A DNA stretch of 16,166 nt from Paracoccaceae bacterium (GCA_003512825.1 DOOI01000097.1:1-16166); one strand, 5' to 3'. Counted from the stretch's first letter, positions 6,858 through 14,419 are shown. Translations and numbers: made by a program. Notes: generated from the sequence alone by a model not told the origin.

Positions 6858-8024
6858 ATGACCACGCCCCGCCTGACCAATAGTGAAATCGTCGCGCTGA
6901 CTGCGCTGCGCCACGCCTTGCACCGCCGCCCCGAACTCTCTGGCGAAGAGGCAGAAACAGCCCGCCAGATCGCCACCACCGTGGCCAGCCTTGGCCCGGA
7001 CGAGGTGCTCACAGGGCTGGGCGGGCATGGTGTCGCCGCCGTTTGGAGCGGGCCTGAAGCCGGGCCAACCGTGCTGTTGCGCTGCGAATTAGACGGCCTG
7101 CCCATCGAAGAAACGGGCACCCCCGCCTATCGCTCTGAAACCCAAGGCAAGGGCCATCTTTGCGGCCATGACGGGCATATGGCCATGCTGACCGGTGTCG
7201 CTCATCTGCTGTCGCGTCAAAGACCACGCAAGGGCCGCGTTATCTTGATGTATCAACCCGCCGAAGAAGATGGCGCAGGCGCCGCCAAAGTCGTGGCCGA
7301 CCCCGCCTATGGGGCCATCGCGCCGGACTGGGCATTTTCCATTCACAACTTCCCCGGCCTGCCGCTGGGCCATGTCTCTGTTACAGACGGCCCCGTCAAC
7401 TGCGCCTCGCGCGGCATGAAACTGGCTTTCACCGGACGCACCGCGCATGCCAGCCAGCCGGAAACCGGACAGTCCCCCATGGCTGCGATCGCCCATCTGA
7501 TGCCTGCGCTCACCGCACTCTCAAAAGGCACCGTAGCAGACGCCGATTTCACCCTCGCCACAGTCACGCATACCCGCATGGGCGAAGCGGCCTTTGGTAT
7601 TGCACCGGGCTATGGCGAAGTCTGGGTGACGCTTCGCACCCTTGTCGATGCCGCGATGGACGACATGATGAGCCGTGCCGAAGCCCTTGCCCGCGACGCG
7701 GCCGCCGCCTCCGGTCTGCACCTTGCAATCACCTACCATGACATCTTCCACCATTGCGAAAACGACCCCGACGCCACCCGCCATATCGAAGGGGCCGTCG
7801 ATACGCTTGGATTGGAGCGCTCCACGCAATACATGCCGTTACGCGGCTCCGAAGACTTCGGTCGGTTCGGCAAGGCCGGAGCCAAATCCGCCATGCTCTT
7901 TTTGGGCGCAGGCGAAAAGACCCCCGCACTCCACAACCCCGATTACGACTTTCCCGATGATCTCATCCCCACAGGCACAGCGATATTCGCTGAAATCCTG
8001 CGCCGCCTAGAGGTCTTGGCCTAA
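6858..8024 (+). CDS. M20-family amidohydrolase (hippurate hydrolase/aminoacylase-like)
   Basis: A zinc/manganese metallohydrolase that cleaves N-acyl or amide bonds of amino acid derivatives in the cytosol. The 388-residue length fits subfamily M20D. Metal-binding landmarks are CGHDGHM with C102 and H104, E136 in QPAEE, H163 in SIHNF, and H359 in LHNPDYDFPDD. The catalytic Glu region is QPAEED, and the dimerisation/lid domain runs from about residue 182 to 295 (FTGRTAHASQPETGQSP...). The ATG at 6858 has AAAAGGA upstream. The last 4 nt overlap the end of the convergent helicase gene. The substrate is not determined. No signal peptide is seen. Confidence 0.9.
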   Translation: MTTPRLTNSEIVALTALRHALHRRPELSGEEAETARQIATTVASLGPDEVLTGLGGHGVAAVWSGPEAGPTVLLRCELDGLPIEETGTPAYRSETQGKGHLCGHDGHMAMLTGVAHLLSRQRPRKGRVILMYQPAEEDGAGAAKVVADPAYGAIAPDWAFSIHNFPGLPLGHVSVTDGPVNCASRGMKLAFTGRTAHASQPETGQSPMAAIAHLMPALTALSKGTVADADFTLATVTHTRMGEAAFGIAPGYGEVWVTLRTLVDAAMDDMMSRAEALARDAAAASGLHLAITYHDIFHHCENDPDATRHIEGAVDTLGLERSTQYMPLRGSEDFGRFGKAGAKSAMLFLGAGEKTPALHNPDYDFPDDLIPTGTAIFAEILRRLEVLA

Positions 8025-9547
8025 TCCTCGGCCTCCAGCGCCAAAGGTGCGGCACCCACCCGCAAATCCTCTACGCCCAAGGGGCCCGTGGGGCGCGACA
8101 GACGGTTGCGAACCACCCATAAAAGCCGGGTCTCGGCGCGGGTAATGGCGACATAGGCAAGTCGCTTCCACAAAGGAATGCCCGCCTCCATCCGCCCCAT
8201 CCGCGCCGCGGCATAAAGGTCAGGCGCGAACACCTGCACATCCGACCATTGCGAGCCTTGCGCCTTGTGGATCGTCACCGCCGCCCCATGAATAAACGCC
8301 GCCCCCATCGTCGCGGCAAAAGGAATGAACGGCTCCTCATCATCGGGCTTTTCGATTTTCACAATCGACGCGGCCGACAATTGCGGCTCCTCGGCCCCCA
8401 GCACATGCAGCCGCGAAAACCCAGACTTGCGCCCCGCCCCAAGGTAAATCACCTGCGCGCCCTTGATCAGCCCCCGCGCCTCCAGATCAATCCGCTTCTT
8501 GCGGTGCTTGAGCGGCAACTCAATGCCGTCGCAAATCAGCGGCTCGCCCGGCAGCAACTCGGTCTCGGGGGCGCCATGCGCTGCGCGAAACGCCGTGATC
8601 AAGCGAATGCGCGTCGCGTTGCGCCACACCAACACGGGCGAGCGCGCCATCAAATCGCTCTCGACTCGCTCGGCCCAAACCACCCGCTCATCACGCCGCG
8701 CGGCCTCCTGCACCATTCGTTCGAAATCCTCAAACGATAGGGCGGGATCAGCCAGCGCATGGGCCAAATCCAAAATCGGGCTATCGGCTTCTTGGCGGTG
8801 AATGCGGCTTAACTGCAATTGGGCGGGCGCGGGCAATCGCTCAAACACCATTGTTCCGGATTGCCCCACCGGGGCCAGCTGCGCCGGATCACCAAACAAC
8901 ACAAGCGTCGAGAAAATCTCGCGCAAGTCGTCAAACTGGCGATCCTCCAACATCGAGCTTTCATCGATAAACCCGATATCGAGCGGTTCTTCGCGCCGTT
9001 TCCACCCCGTGATGAAATCCGATCCCCGCAAGCCCGCCGCTGCCAAAGCCGCCGGAATAGAAGCGTGGCTTTTGAAAAATTGCAATGCGCGGTCCATCGC
9101 CGCTTCAGTCATCCCCGGCACTTCCGGGCGCTCGCCTTTGCCCTCGCCATTGAGCCAATCAGCCAGCTTTTCATATTGCGGATCATAAACCGGCGTATAG
9201 AGAATGCGGTGAATGGTGGTCGCCTGAACCCCGCGCAATCGCAAAACACTCGCGGCCTTGTTGGTCGGCGCGAGAATGGCCAAAGTCCGGCGATCTTTGC
9301 GCCGCTTGCCCTCATAGTCACCTGAAACGATCTCGACCCCGGCCTCTTTCAGCGCAGTCACCAATTGCGCCAACAGCATTGTCTTGCCCGAACCAGCCTT
9401 GCCCATCACCGCAAGGACCGAAGATTTTCCCTCTGTCGGCGGCAGCAAAACCGCAGCGTCAATATCTACGCCCATGCCCCGCAGCGCATCCGCGATACGG
9501 TCATGAGCGTCGGCCTGATCGGGAGAAAGCGTAAGCGCACCAGTCAT
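8021..9547 (-). CDS. RecD-like SF1 ATP-dependent DNA helicase (508 aa)
   Basis: A superfamily 1 helicase of the RecD/RecD2 type that would unwind DNA with ATP in repair or recombination. Motifs run in order: Walker A GKAGSGKT (49-56), motif Ia LAPTNKAA (92-99), Walker B FIDESSM with D195/E196, motif III LFGDPAQLAPV (217-227), motif IV-like LSRIHRQ (246-252), motif V VTIHKAQGSQW (424-434) and motif VI YVAITRAETRL (465-475). It is shorter than full RecD2 and lacks an obvious long N-terminal HhH region, matching the short stand-alone helicases seen in alphaproteobacteria. The start at 9547 has only a weak GGGTAGGG upstream. It lies 59 nt past the restored luxI end on the same strand and could be co-transcribed with it. 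Convergent with the amidohydrolase. Confidence 0.9.
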   Translation of the reverse strand: MTGALTLSPDQADAHDRIADALRGMGVDIDAAVLLPPTEGKSSVLAVMGKAGSGKTMLLAQLVTALKEAGVEIVSGDYEGKRRKDRRTLAILAPTNKAASVLRLRGVQATTIHRILYTPVYDPQYEKLADWLNGEGKGERPEVPGMTEAAMDRALQFFKSHASIPAALAAAGLRGSDFITGWKRREEPLDIGFIDESSMLEDRQFDDLREIFSTLVLFGDPAQLAPVGQSGTMVFERLPAPAQLQLSRIHRQEADSPILDLAHALADPALSFEDFERMVQEAARRDERVVWAERVESDLMARSPVLVWRNATRIRLITAFRAAHGAPETELLPGEPLICDGIELPLKHRKKRIDLEARGLIKGAQVIYLGAGRKSGFSRLHVLGAEEPQLSAASIVKIEKPDDEEPFIPFAATMGAAFIHGAAVTIHKAQGSQWSDVQVFAPDLYAAARMGRMEAGIPLWKRLAYVAITRAETRLLWVVRNRLSRPTGPLGVEDLRVGAAPLALEAED

Positions 9548-9606
9548 GCGCCAAACCCTACCCCGCGCCGCAACGAAGGGCCAGAGATCCGTGCCGGAAT
9601 TTCACC

Positions 9607-9785
9607 TTAGCCCGACATCGCCGCGCGATGCAGCGGCGCAGCAGTCCAAGGCCGCGATTGCGCCTCAAGTGAGCGCTCGAACCATGCCCGCGATTGGATC
9701 GGATCGAGATTGGCCCTGCGCGCAACCCGTGTTGCCGCCTCTGGCGAATGCTCCCAAAGCCCGACACCGATCCGGGCTGCCCCCC
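9607..9785 (-). pseudogene. Out-of-frame C-terminal remainder of luxI
   Basis: If one G is removed from the six-G tract (9785-9780 on the minus strand), luxI reads on as GEGAARIGVGLWEHSPEA and later SRAWFERSL, ending at a TAA at 9609-9607. That is the usual C-terminal pattern of AHL synthases (GLW...A..R..L...WFERS). The restored protein would have 219 residues. In the sequence as given this segment has no start codon and would not be made. Confidence 0.8.
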
Positions 9786-10267
9786 TCGCCCTGCCAGCCC
9801 AAAACCTCCGGCTCTGCGCCGATCCGGCGATAAATCCGGATCATCCGCGCGTCAAAGACCCCGACGAAATGCGTCAATCCAAAGCCTTGCAAGATCTCCC
9901 CACCCGCCAAGATCAGCGCCGCTGCCACCTGTGGCCCCGCCCCCGGTGCCAAGCAATAGCGCGTGCATTCCCAAATCAGCGGGCTCTCGATCCGCACACC
10001 ATTGGTCAGATGCAGAAAATGCTCGTTCACCATTGTGCGGCCCACTGTCGGCAAAAACCGCATTGACCCCCCATGCCGCCCATCTTCGCCTTGCCAGATC
10101 ACATAAAGCGGATTGAGCGCATCATATTGATCGCGCTCCTCGCCTTCTGACGTGATCCGAACATCCCAGCCCAACCGCATCGCGAATTGCGCCGCACGAT
10201 CTTGAAACATCGACCGCGCCAAGTCTGGCTCATCCGGCAATTGGTCAGCATAAAGGTAACGGATCAT
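9665..10267 (-). CDS. luxI: Acyl-homoserine-lactone synthase LuxI with frameshifted C-terminus
   Basis: LuxI enzymes make acyl-homoserine lactone signals from S-adenosylmethionine and acyl-ACP. The start at 10267 has AAGGGAG 6 nt upstream. Conserved residues sit at canonical positions: R24, F28, W34, D46, D49, R70, F84, E100 and R103, within FQDRAAQF, LPTVGRTM and SPLIWECTR. From about residue 161 the frame changes at a G6 tract. The remaining 39 residues (SPDRCRALGAFARGG...) do not look like the family, and a family-like tail exists in another frame (9607-9785). The catalytic core is present, but loss of the C-terminal part would probably impair the enzyme. It lies 57 nt downstream of luxR with no promoter or lux box visible between them, so co-transcription is likely. 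Confidence 0.88.
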   Translation of the reverse strand: MIRYLYADQLPDEPDLARSMFQDRAAQFAMRLGWDVRITSEGEERDQYDALNPLYVIWQGEDGRHGGSMRFLPTVGRTMVNEHFLHLTNGVRIESPLIWECTRYCLAPGAGPQVAAALILAGGEILQGFGLTHFVGVFDARMIRIYRRIGAEPEVLGWQGEGGSPDRCRALGAFARGGNTGCAQGQSRSDPIAGMVRALT

Positions 10268-10324
10268 CGGGGGCTCCCTTGGGTGTGGCATCTGCCCAAA
10301 GGGGTGCGCCAGAAGCGTTAACTG

Positions 10325-11116
10325 TCAGCTTTCGCTCCGCGCGGTCAGGGTCGTCGGTGTCACCGCCCCGATCACAGGCGCCCCGTCGATCCGCTCGCCC
10401 CCTTCCACCACAATCAGCCCACGGGTCAGCGCGCGCACCACCGCATGGGTGGTATTGAGCGCCCCCAGCTTAAAGCGCGCACTTTCGATGTAGGCCCGCA
10501 ATGTATGCTCGGAAATAGCCAATAATTCCGCCACTTGCGCCCGCCCATACCCCATAGCGATCAGGGTCAGCGTCTCTACTTCACGCGGGCTCAAAGCTTG
10601 AGTGGGCGCGGGCAACCGACCCGGCTCCAACTCCAGCGCCTTTTGATTGAAATAATGTGCCACCAGGATCAAGTCCTGTCGCCGCGCCTCGGCAAATCGC
10701 GCCCAAGCCGCGTCGTCGCAGCTGTGGTTCACCGTGAAAAGCGCGAATTGCCCGTTTGGGCCGCGAATAGGAATGGAATACCCCTGATTGCCCACACCAT
10801 GCGCCAAAGCATCCTGCAAAAGCCCCCGCGCCGCCTTGGACGACCAATCAAGCCGCTTCCAATCCACCGGGTGAAATCGCTGGAAACACCCAAGCACCAC
10901 CGGATCGATCCGCAGATATTCCTGCGAGACATAGCGCTGCACCCATGCGTCGGAATAGGTGCCACAGCCGTATTGCTCCCCCGCCGCCGATACCCAGTGA
11001 TACACCATGTGATCCACTGCAAACGCATCGCGCAGCGCGACAATCGCCGTCTGCAGGCCTTGCAACCCGTTAGATCGCTCGAGCTCTGCCAGAATAGGCT
11101 CTATGCTTGATGCCAT
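10325..11116 (-). CDS. luxR: LuxR-family quorum-sensing transcriptional regulator
   Basis: An autoinducer-binding regulator paired with the adjacent luxI. The N-terminal ligand domain keeps the family positions W58, Y62, D71, P72, W86 and G112 (TraR W57, Y61, D70, P71, W85, G113). The C-terminal LuxR helix-turn-helix runs from LSPREVETLTLIAMG to about residue 230, with E179 and G189. The chosen ATG at 11116 has AGGGGGAAG upstream and gives 263 residues; an ATG at 11149 would add 11. The start lies inside the end of the small 68-codon ORF, so translation of the two may be coupled. A tail of about 30 residues follows the HTH, longer than usual. If luxI is inactive, this regulator could still answer signals from other cells. 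Confidence 0.92.
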   Translation of the reverse strand: MASSIEPILAELERSNGLQGLQTAIVALRDAFAVDHMVYHWVSAAGEQYGCGTYSDAWVQRYVSQEYLRIDPVVLGCFQRFHPVDWKRLDWSSKAARGLLQDALAHGVGNQGYSIPIRGPNGQFALFTVNHSCDDAAWARFAEARRQDLILVAHYFNQKALELEPGRLPAPTQALSPREVETLTLIAMGYGRAQVAELLAISEHTLRAYIESARFKLGALNTTHAVVRALTRGLIVVEGGERIDGAPVIGAVTPTTLTARSES

Positions 11117-11276
11117 CGCTTCCCCCTGACACGGGGGCCTCCTTTGCAAGCGACGCCATCTCCATCATTGCGATCAGCCGGGAGTGATCCAGCTGATCCG
11201 CCAATTGAACCATCCCGTTCGTCACGGCAAAGGTTCTGAGGTCAGAGAGTACGTCGATGATCCAATCATTCTTCAT
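11070..11276 (-). CDS. Small conserved-looking protein (68 aa) overlapping the luxR start
   Basis: The ATG at 11276 has AAGGAGAG about 8-10 nt upstream, the best ribosome binding site in this cluster. The first 46 residues (MKNDWIIDVLSDLRTFAVTN..., then LADQLDHSRLIAMMEMASLAKE) form an amphipathic, probably all-helical unit. The remaining 22 are low-complexity and lie over the luxR start region. I recall similar short proteins upstream of luxR genes in Roseobacter-group genomes, but this was not checked. It overlaps luxR by 47 nt and is the first gene of the small ORF-luxR-luxI set. Its function is unknown; it might modulate LuxR or serve as a coupled leader peptide. Confidence 0.7.
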   Translation of the reverse strand: MKNDWIIDVLSDLRTFAVTNGMVQLADQLDHSRLIAMMEMASLAKEAPVSGGSDGIKHRAYSGRARAI

Positions 11277-11324
11277 GATTACTCTCTCCTTGGGTTATCA
11301 AACAACCACAAACACAACCTTAAA

Positions 11325-11338
11325 CTGTGCAAGCACGG
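11325..11338. promoter_or_regulatory. Dyad CTGTGCAAGCACGG, candidate operator of the luxR cluster
   Basis: An imperfect inverted repeat, C[T]GTGC-AA-GCAC[G]G, centred about 55 nt upstream of the small ORF start. It is a plausible LuxR-type binding site by position, but it is shorter than a classical 18-20 bp lux box. No clear -35/-10 pair was found near it. Confidence 0.35.
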
Positions 11339-11425
11339 GGAAAAATCCGCTTTATTCACCTCCCCAGAAATAGGGGGGGCCATTTTCTTAAGCCCTTGAT
11401 GCCAGAGGCGCCTGCTCGCCAATGC

Positions 11426-11465
11426 AAAAAGGCCTGCGAACCATTCCTGATTCGCAGACCTTTTT
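11426..11465 (-). terminator. Rho-independent terminator of ccr
   Basis: A 15-bp inverted repeat (11426-11440 and 11451-11465) surrounds a 10-nt loop, with A and T runs at the outer ends. The only non-match is a G-U pair in the minus-strand RNA, so the stem is fully paired for ccr transcripts. It lies about 24 nt after the ccr stop codon and may work in both directions. Confidence 0.9.
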
Positions 11466-11488
11466 AAGCCACAAAGCTTACGCAGCCG

Positions 11489-12775
11489 TTACTTCCCGGC
11501 AGCCAGCACGTCTTCCACCGTCCGCAACCCGGTCTTGGGGGCCTGAACCAGCACCGACATGTTGCCCGGCTTGTGCTCGTTTCGCATCATCATCGTATGC
11601 GCCTTGGGAATATCGGCCCATGCAAACACTTCCGACATGCAAGGGTCCAAACGGCGCTCCAGCATCAGCTTGTTGGCCGCAGCCGCTTGCTTGAGATGCG
11701 CGAAGTGCGAGCCCTGCAAACGCTTCTGATGCATCCACATATACCGCACGTCGAAGGTGCAGTTAAACCCGGAGGTGCCTGCACAGATCACCACCATGCC
11801 GCCCTTTTTCACCACCAGCGACGACACCGGGAATGTGGCCTCACCGGGGTGCTCAAACACCATATCCACATTCACGCCCTTGCCCGTGATCTCCCAGATC
11901 GCCTTGCCGAACTTGCGCGCTTCCTTCAGCCACTCGTTATATTCCGGCGTATTGACCGTCGGCAGCTGGCCCCAGCACTTGAAATCCTTGCGGTTGATCA
12001 CGCCCTTGGCGCCCATCGACATCACGAAATCACGCTTGGTTTCGTCGGAAATCACCCCGATCGCATTGGCGCCTGCCGTGTTGATCAGCTGGATCGCATA
12101 GGACCCAAGCCCGCCCGACGCGCCCCAGACAAGCACGTTTTGACCGGGCTTGAGGTCATGCGGCTCATGGCCAAACAGCATCCGGTAGGCCGTCGCCAGC
12201 GTCAGCGTGTAGCATGCGCTTTCTTCCCACGTCAGATGCTTGGGGCGGGGCATCAATTGCTGCGCCTGCACGCGGGTGAATTGCGCGAAAGATCCATCAT
12301 GGGTCTCATAGCCCCAGATCCGCTGTGATGGCGAAAACATCGGATCGCCGCCGTTGCACTCTTCATCGTCGCCGTCGTCTTGGTTGCAGTGGATCACCAC
12401 CTCATCGCCAACTTTCCAGCGCGTCACCTTATCACCAACAGCCCACACGATGCCCGACGCATCGGATCCAGCAACATGATAGGGTTGCTTGTGGCTGTCG
12501 AAAGGCGAGATTGGCACACCCAGACCCGCCCAAACGCCATTGTAATTGACGCCTGCGGCCATCACGAGCACCAAAACTTCGTGACTATCGATCTGCCACG
12601 TGTCGACGACTTCCACCTGAAATGACTTTTCCGGCTCGCCATGACGCTCGCGGCGAATGGCCCAAGCATACATCTGCTTTGGCACATGACCGAGCGGTGG
12701 CATTTCGCCGATTTCGTAAAGGTCTTTGATCGGTGCGTCGTAGGGGGCGATCCCGTCGTTCATTTCCAAGGCCAT
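11489..12775 (-). CDS. ccr: Crotonyl-CoA carboxylase/reductase
   Basis: This is the key enzyme of the ethylmalonyl-CoA pathway: it reduces crotonyl-CoA with NADPH and carboxylates it to (2S)-ethylmalonyl-CoA in the cytosol. The 428-residue product is a medium-chain dehydrogenase/reductase. GVNYNGVWAGLG (75-86) includes the Asn expected in the CO2 pocket. The inserted acidic loop CNQDDGDDEECNGGDPM (130-146) is typical of Ccr. The NADPH Rossmann motif is WGASGGLGS (217-225), and the C-terminal RYMWMHQKRLQGSHFAH block is characteristic. The start at 12775 follows AGGAG with 7 nt spacing; an ATG 26 codons upstream lacks a ribosome binding site. It is downstream of the acyltransferase gene on the same strand but has its own 203-nt upstream region with putative regulator sites. 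Confidence 0.97.
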   Translation of the reverse strand: MALEMNDGIAPYDAPIKDLYEIGEMPPLGHVPKQMYAWAIRRERHGEPEKSFQVEVVDTWQIDSHEVLVLVMAAGVNYNGVWAGLGVPISPFDSHKQPYHVAGSDASGIVWAVGDKVTRWKVGDEVVIHCNQDDGDDEECNGGDPMFSPSQRIWGYETHDGSFAQFTRVQAQQLMPRPKHLTWEESACYTLTLATAYRMLFGHEPHDLKPGQNVLVWGASGGLGSYAIQLINTAGANAIGVISDETKRDFVMSMGAKGVINRKDFKCWGQLPTVNTPEYNEWLKEARKFGKAIWEITGKGVNVDMVFEHPGEATFPVSSLVVKKGGMVVICAGTSGFNCTFDVRYMWMHQKRLQGSHFAHLKQAAAANKLMLERRLDPCMSEVFAWADIPKAHTMMMRNEHKPGNMSVLVQAPKTGLRTVEDVLAAGK

Positions 12776-12798
12776 GGGGCGTCTCCTGATTAAGCTCA

Positions 12799-12811
12799 TG
12801 CCGCAACGCAG
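12799..12811. promoter_or_regulatory. Repeat TGCCGCAACGCAG upstream of ccr, shared with ecm
   Basis: An exact 13-base match to 14403-14415 in front of ecm. It lies in the ccr leader, 23 nt before the start codon side. A related GCCGCGCAA occurs at 12842-12850, 42 bp (four helical turns) away counted from motif start to motif start. Confidence 0.5.
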
Positions 12812-12829
12812 AATCGCGGCTCTCAACAG

Positions 12830-12858
12830 GTGATATGTATGGCCGCGCAACAATGCAA
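12830..12858 (-). promoter_or_regulatory. Candidate promoter of ccr
   Basis: On the minus strand TTGCAT (12858-12853), a 17-bp spacer and TATCAC (12835-12830) give a plausible but degenerate promoter, with transcription starting near 12823. The GCCGCGCAA repeat falls in the spacer. Confidence 0.35.
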
Positions 12859-12940
12859 TGCCCGAAGCCTCATTTTTGTAATTTTATGACCGAGCGGATG
12901 CAGAAAGTCGCGCTGCCACGCGGCATTCGCATAAATTTAC

Positions 12941-12973
12941 GGCCATTGACCGCGCCTCATCCGCGAAATGGCC
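12941..12973 (-). terminator. Weak stem-loop after the acyltransferase gene
   Basis: GGCCATT (12941-12947) and AATGGCC (12967-12973) form a perfect 7-bp stem with a further CGCG/CGCG inner pairing, starting 6 nt past the stop codon at 12979. There is no T run on the minus strand, so intrinsic termination would be inefficient and some read-through into ccr is possible. Confidence 0.35.
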
Positions 12974-12978
12974 ATGAC

Positions 12979-14328
12979 TTACGCCTCAGCGCTGGCCGCT
13001 TCTTGATCCGGGGCCACAGCCTCCAGCGCGGCTTGCGGCGCGGATCCATCCAGCAAATGCGCCACCGAGGCGGCATAAAACGCCACCAGCGCCTCTTGTC
13101 CCGGAACCACCGCCCAGATCCCCGCCTCCCTGCGCGCCAGTTCCCGAGCCTGCAAGGCCTCCAGCCCTTCCAAAACGCGCGCCTGATCGCCCGCGCGGGC
13201 GGCCAAAACAGCCAAATCGCCCGGCCCTTTGCTCAGGGCCCAAGCAGCCAAAGGCACCGGCAACACAGGCACCTCGTCGGCAATCCGCGCCATCAGGCCC
13301 TCGGCCAACTCCTCTACCGATCCCGGCCAATCACGCATCGACACAGGCGCACCAAAACTCACCGCAGCCCGGCCAAAGCGGCGAAAGCGGCCAAACAGCT
13401 TTTGCCACGCCATACGAAGCACAAATCCAAACACCGTCCAAACGCTGGCGCGAAACTTTCGCTCGCCCGCTTGGCCAGCCGCGATCAGCACCCGATCTTC
13501 CATGACCCGATCATAATTCAGCGCCACAGGCACAAACACCACATCGCGCAGGCTCAGGTCATGGCCCTCGATGATATATTTCAAAATTCCCATTTTCGGA
13601 GGAGCAACCCGCCCATCCAGGCTCAGCCCTCCCTCGGGAAACACCGCCTGCGTCACCCCCGCATCGGTGGCCATCCTCACATACCGCGCCAGCACTTTGC
13701 GATAAAGCGCGTCACGGCTCTTGCGCCGAATGAAATACGCGCCCAGCGCCTTGATCAGCTTGGACAGCGGCCAAACCCGCGCCCACTCCCCAACAGCATA
13801 AGACAGCGCCGTGCGATCCGCCGCCAAAACCGTGACCAGCATGTAATCCATGTTCGAGCGATGGTTCATCACAAAGACGACGGCCGCATCTCGCTCCACC
13901 TTGGCCAATCCGGGGTCCAGCCGCCCCACCCGCACATCGTAAAACAGCCCGTTGATCCAACGCGCCAGTCGAATGGCAAAGCCGAAATAGGCAAATGTAG
14001 AAAAGGACGGCACAATTTCACGCGCGTATCGCTCCGCCCATTCATGAGCCACCGCTTCCGGAACGCCCTCTTGTGCGGCGGCCTCTGCAACAGCGCGCAG
14101 CACTTCAGTATCATAGCGCAATCGCTGCACCATATCGTAGCGCCGCATCAGTTTGAACGGCTGGATCGGTGTTTGCAGCCGTTCATTGAGCCGCGCCACC
14201 ACCTTTTCCGCCCGCCGCCGAAAGAACCAGCGCACCGACGGAAACAGGAAATGCGACGCAAAGGTGACAGCCGCGAAGCCCACCAACAACACCAAGGCCC
14301 ATACGGGCATTTCAACGCCGTGAAACAT
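12979..14328 (-). CDS. PlsB-like glycerol-3-phosphate/lysophosphatidate acyltransferase (449 aa)
   Basis: It would transfer an acyl chain to glycerol phosphate or a related acceptor in membrane phospholipid synthesis. The four acyltransferase motifs are clear: NHRSNMD with H156 and D161 (HX4D catalytic pair), GAYFIRR (196-202), FPEGGLS (230-236) and VPVALNYD (266-273). The N-terminus carries one hydrophobic anchor (MPVWALVLLVGFAAVTFASHF, about 7-27), then a basic stretch. The start at 14328 is chosen because it sits before this anchor with AGAAGAG upstream; the frame runs on to 14445 but those residues read as non-coding DNA containing the ecm-side repeats. It lies between ccr and ecm, divergent from ecm. 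Length is much shorter than E. coli PlsB. Acyl acceptor and donor are not determined. Confidence 0.88.
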   Translation of the reverse strand: MFHGVEMPVWALVLLVGFAAVTFASHFLFPSVRWFFRRRAEKVVARLNERLQTPIQPFKLMRRYDMVQRLRYDTEVLRAVAEAAAQEGVPEAVAHEWAERYAREIVPSFSTFAYFGFAIRLARWINGLFYDVRVGRLDPGLAKVERDAAVVFVMNHRSNMDYMLVTVLAADRTALSYAVGEWARVWPLSKLIKALGAYFIRRKSRDALYRKVLARYVRMATDAGVTQAVFPEGGLSLDGRVAPPKMGILKYIIEGHDLSLRDVVFVPVALNYDRVMEDRVLIAAGQAGERKFRASVWTVFGFVLRMAWQKLFGRFRRFGRAAVSFGAPVSMRDWPGSVEELAEGLMARIADEVPVLPVPLAAWALSKGPGDLAVLAARAGDQARVLEGLEALQARELARREAGIWAVVPGQEALVAFYAASVAHLLDGSAPQAALEAVAPDQEAASAEA

Positions 14329-14370
14329 AACTCTTCTCTGGCAGGAATACGCATCCTCGTAAAGCGTCGC

Positions 14371-14415
14371 TGCCGCGCAAGTGCCGCAACGCCGCGCGAA
14401 CGTGCCGCAACGCAG
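14371..14415. promoter_or_regulatory. Phased repeat array TGCCGC(GC)AA upstream of ecm
   Basis: Three related repeats lie in the same orientation: TGCCGCGCAA (14371-14380), TGCCGCAACGC (14382-14392) and TGCCGCAACGCAG (14403-14415). Starts are 11 and 21 bp apart, i.e. one and two helical turns. The array lies between the divergent acyltransferase and ecm genes. The related repeats at ccr (12799, 12842) suggest a common DNA-binding protein. Confidence 0.6.
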
Positions 14416-14419
14416 CGAA

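Noticed and set aside
6659..7120. 154-residue N-terminal extension of the LpxR-like protein
   Set aside because: It overlaps the divergent amidohydrolase gene and its upstream region; the signal peptide starts at 6658.
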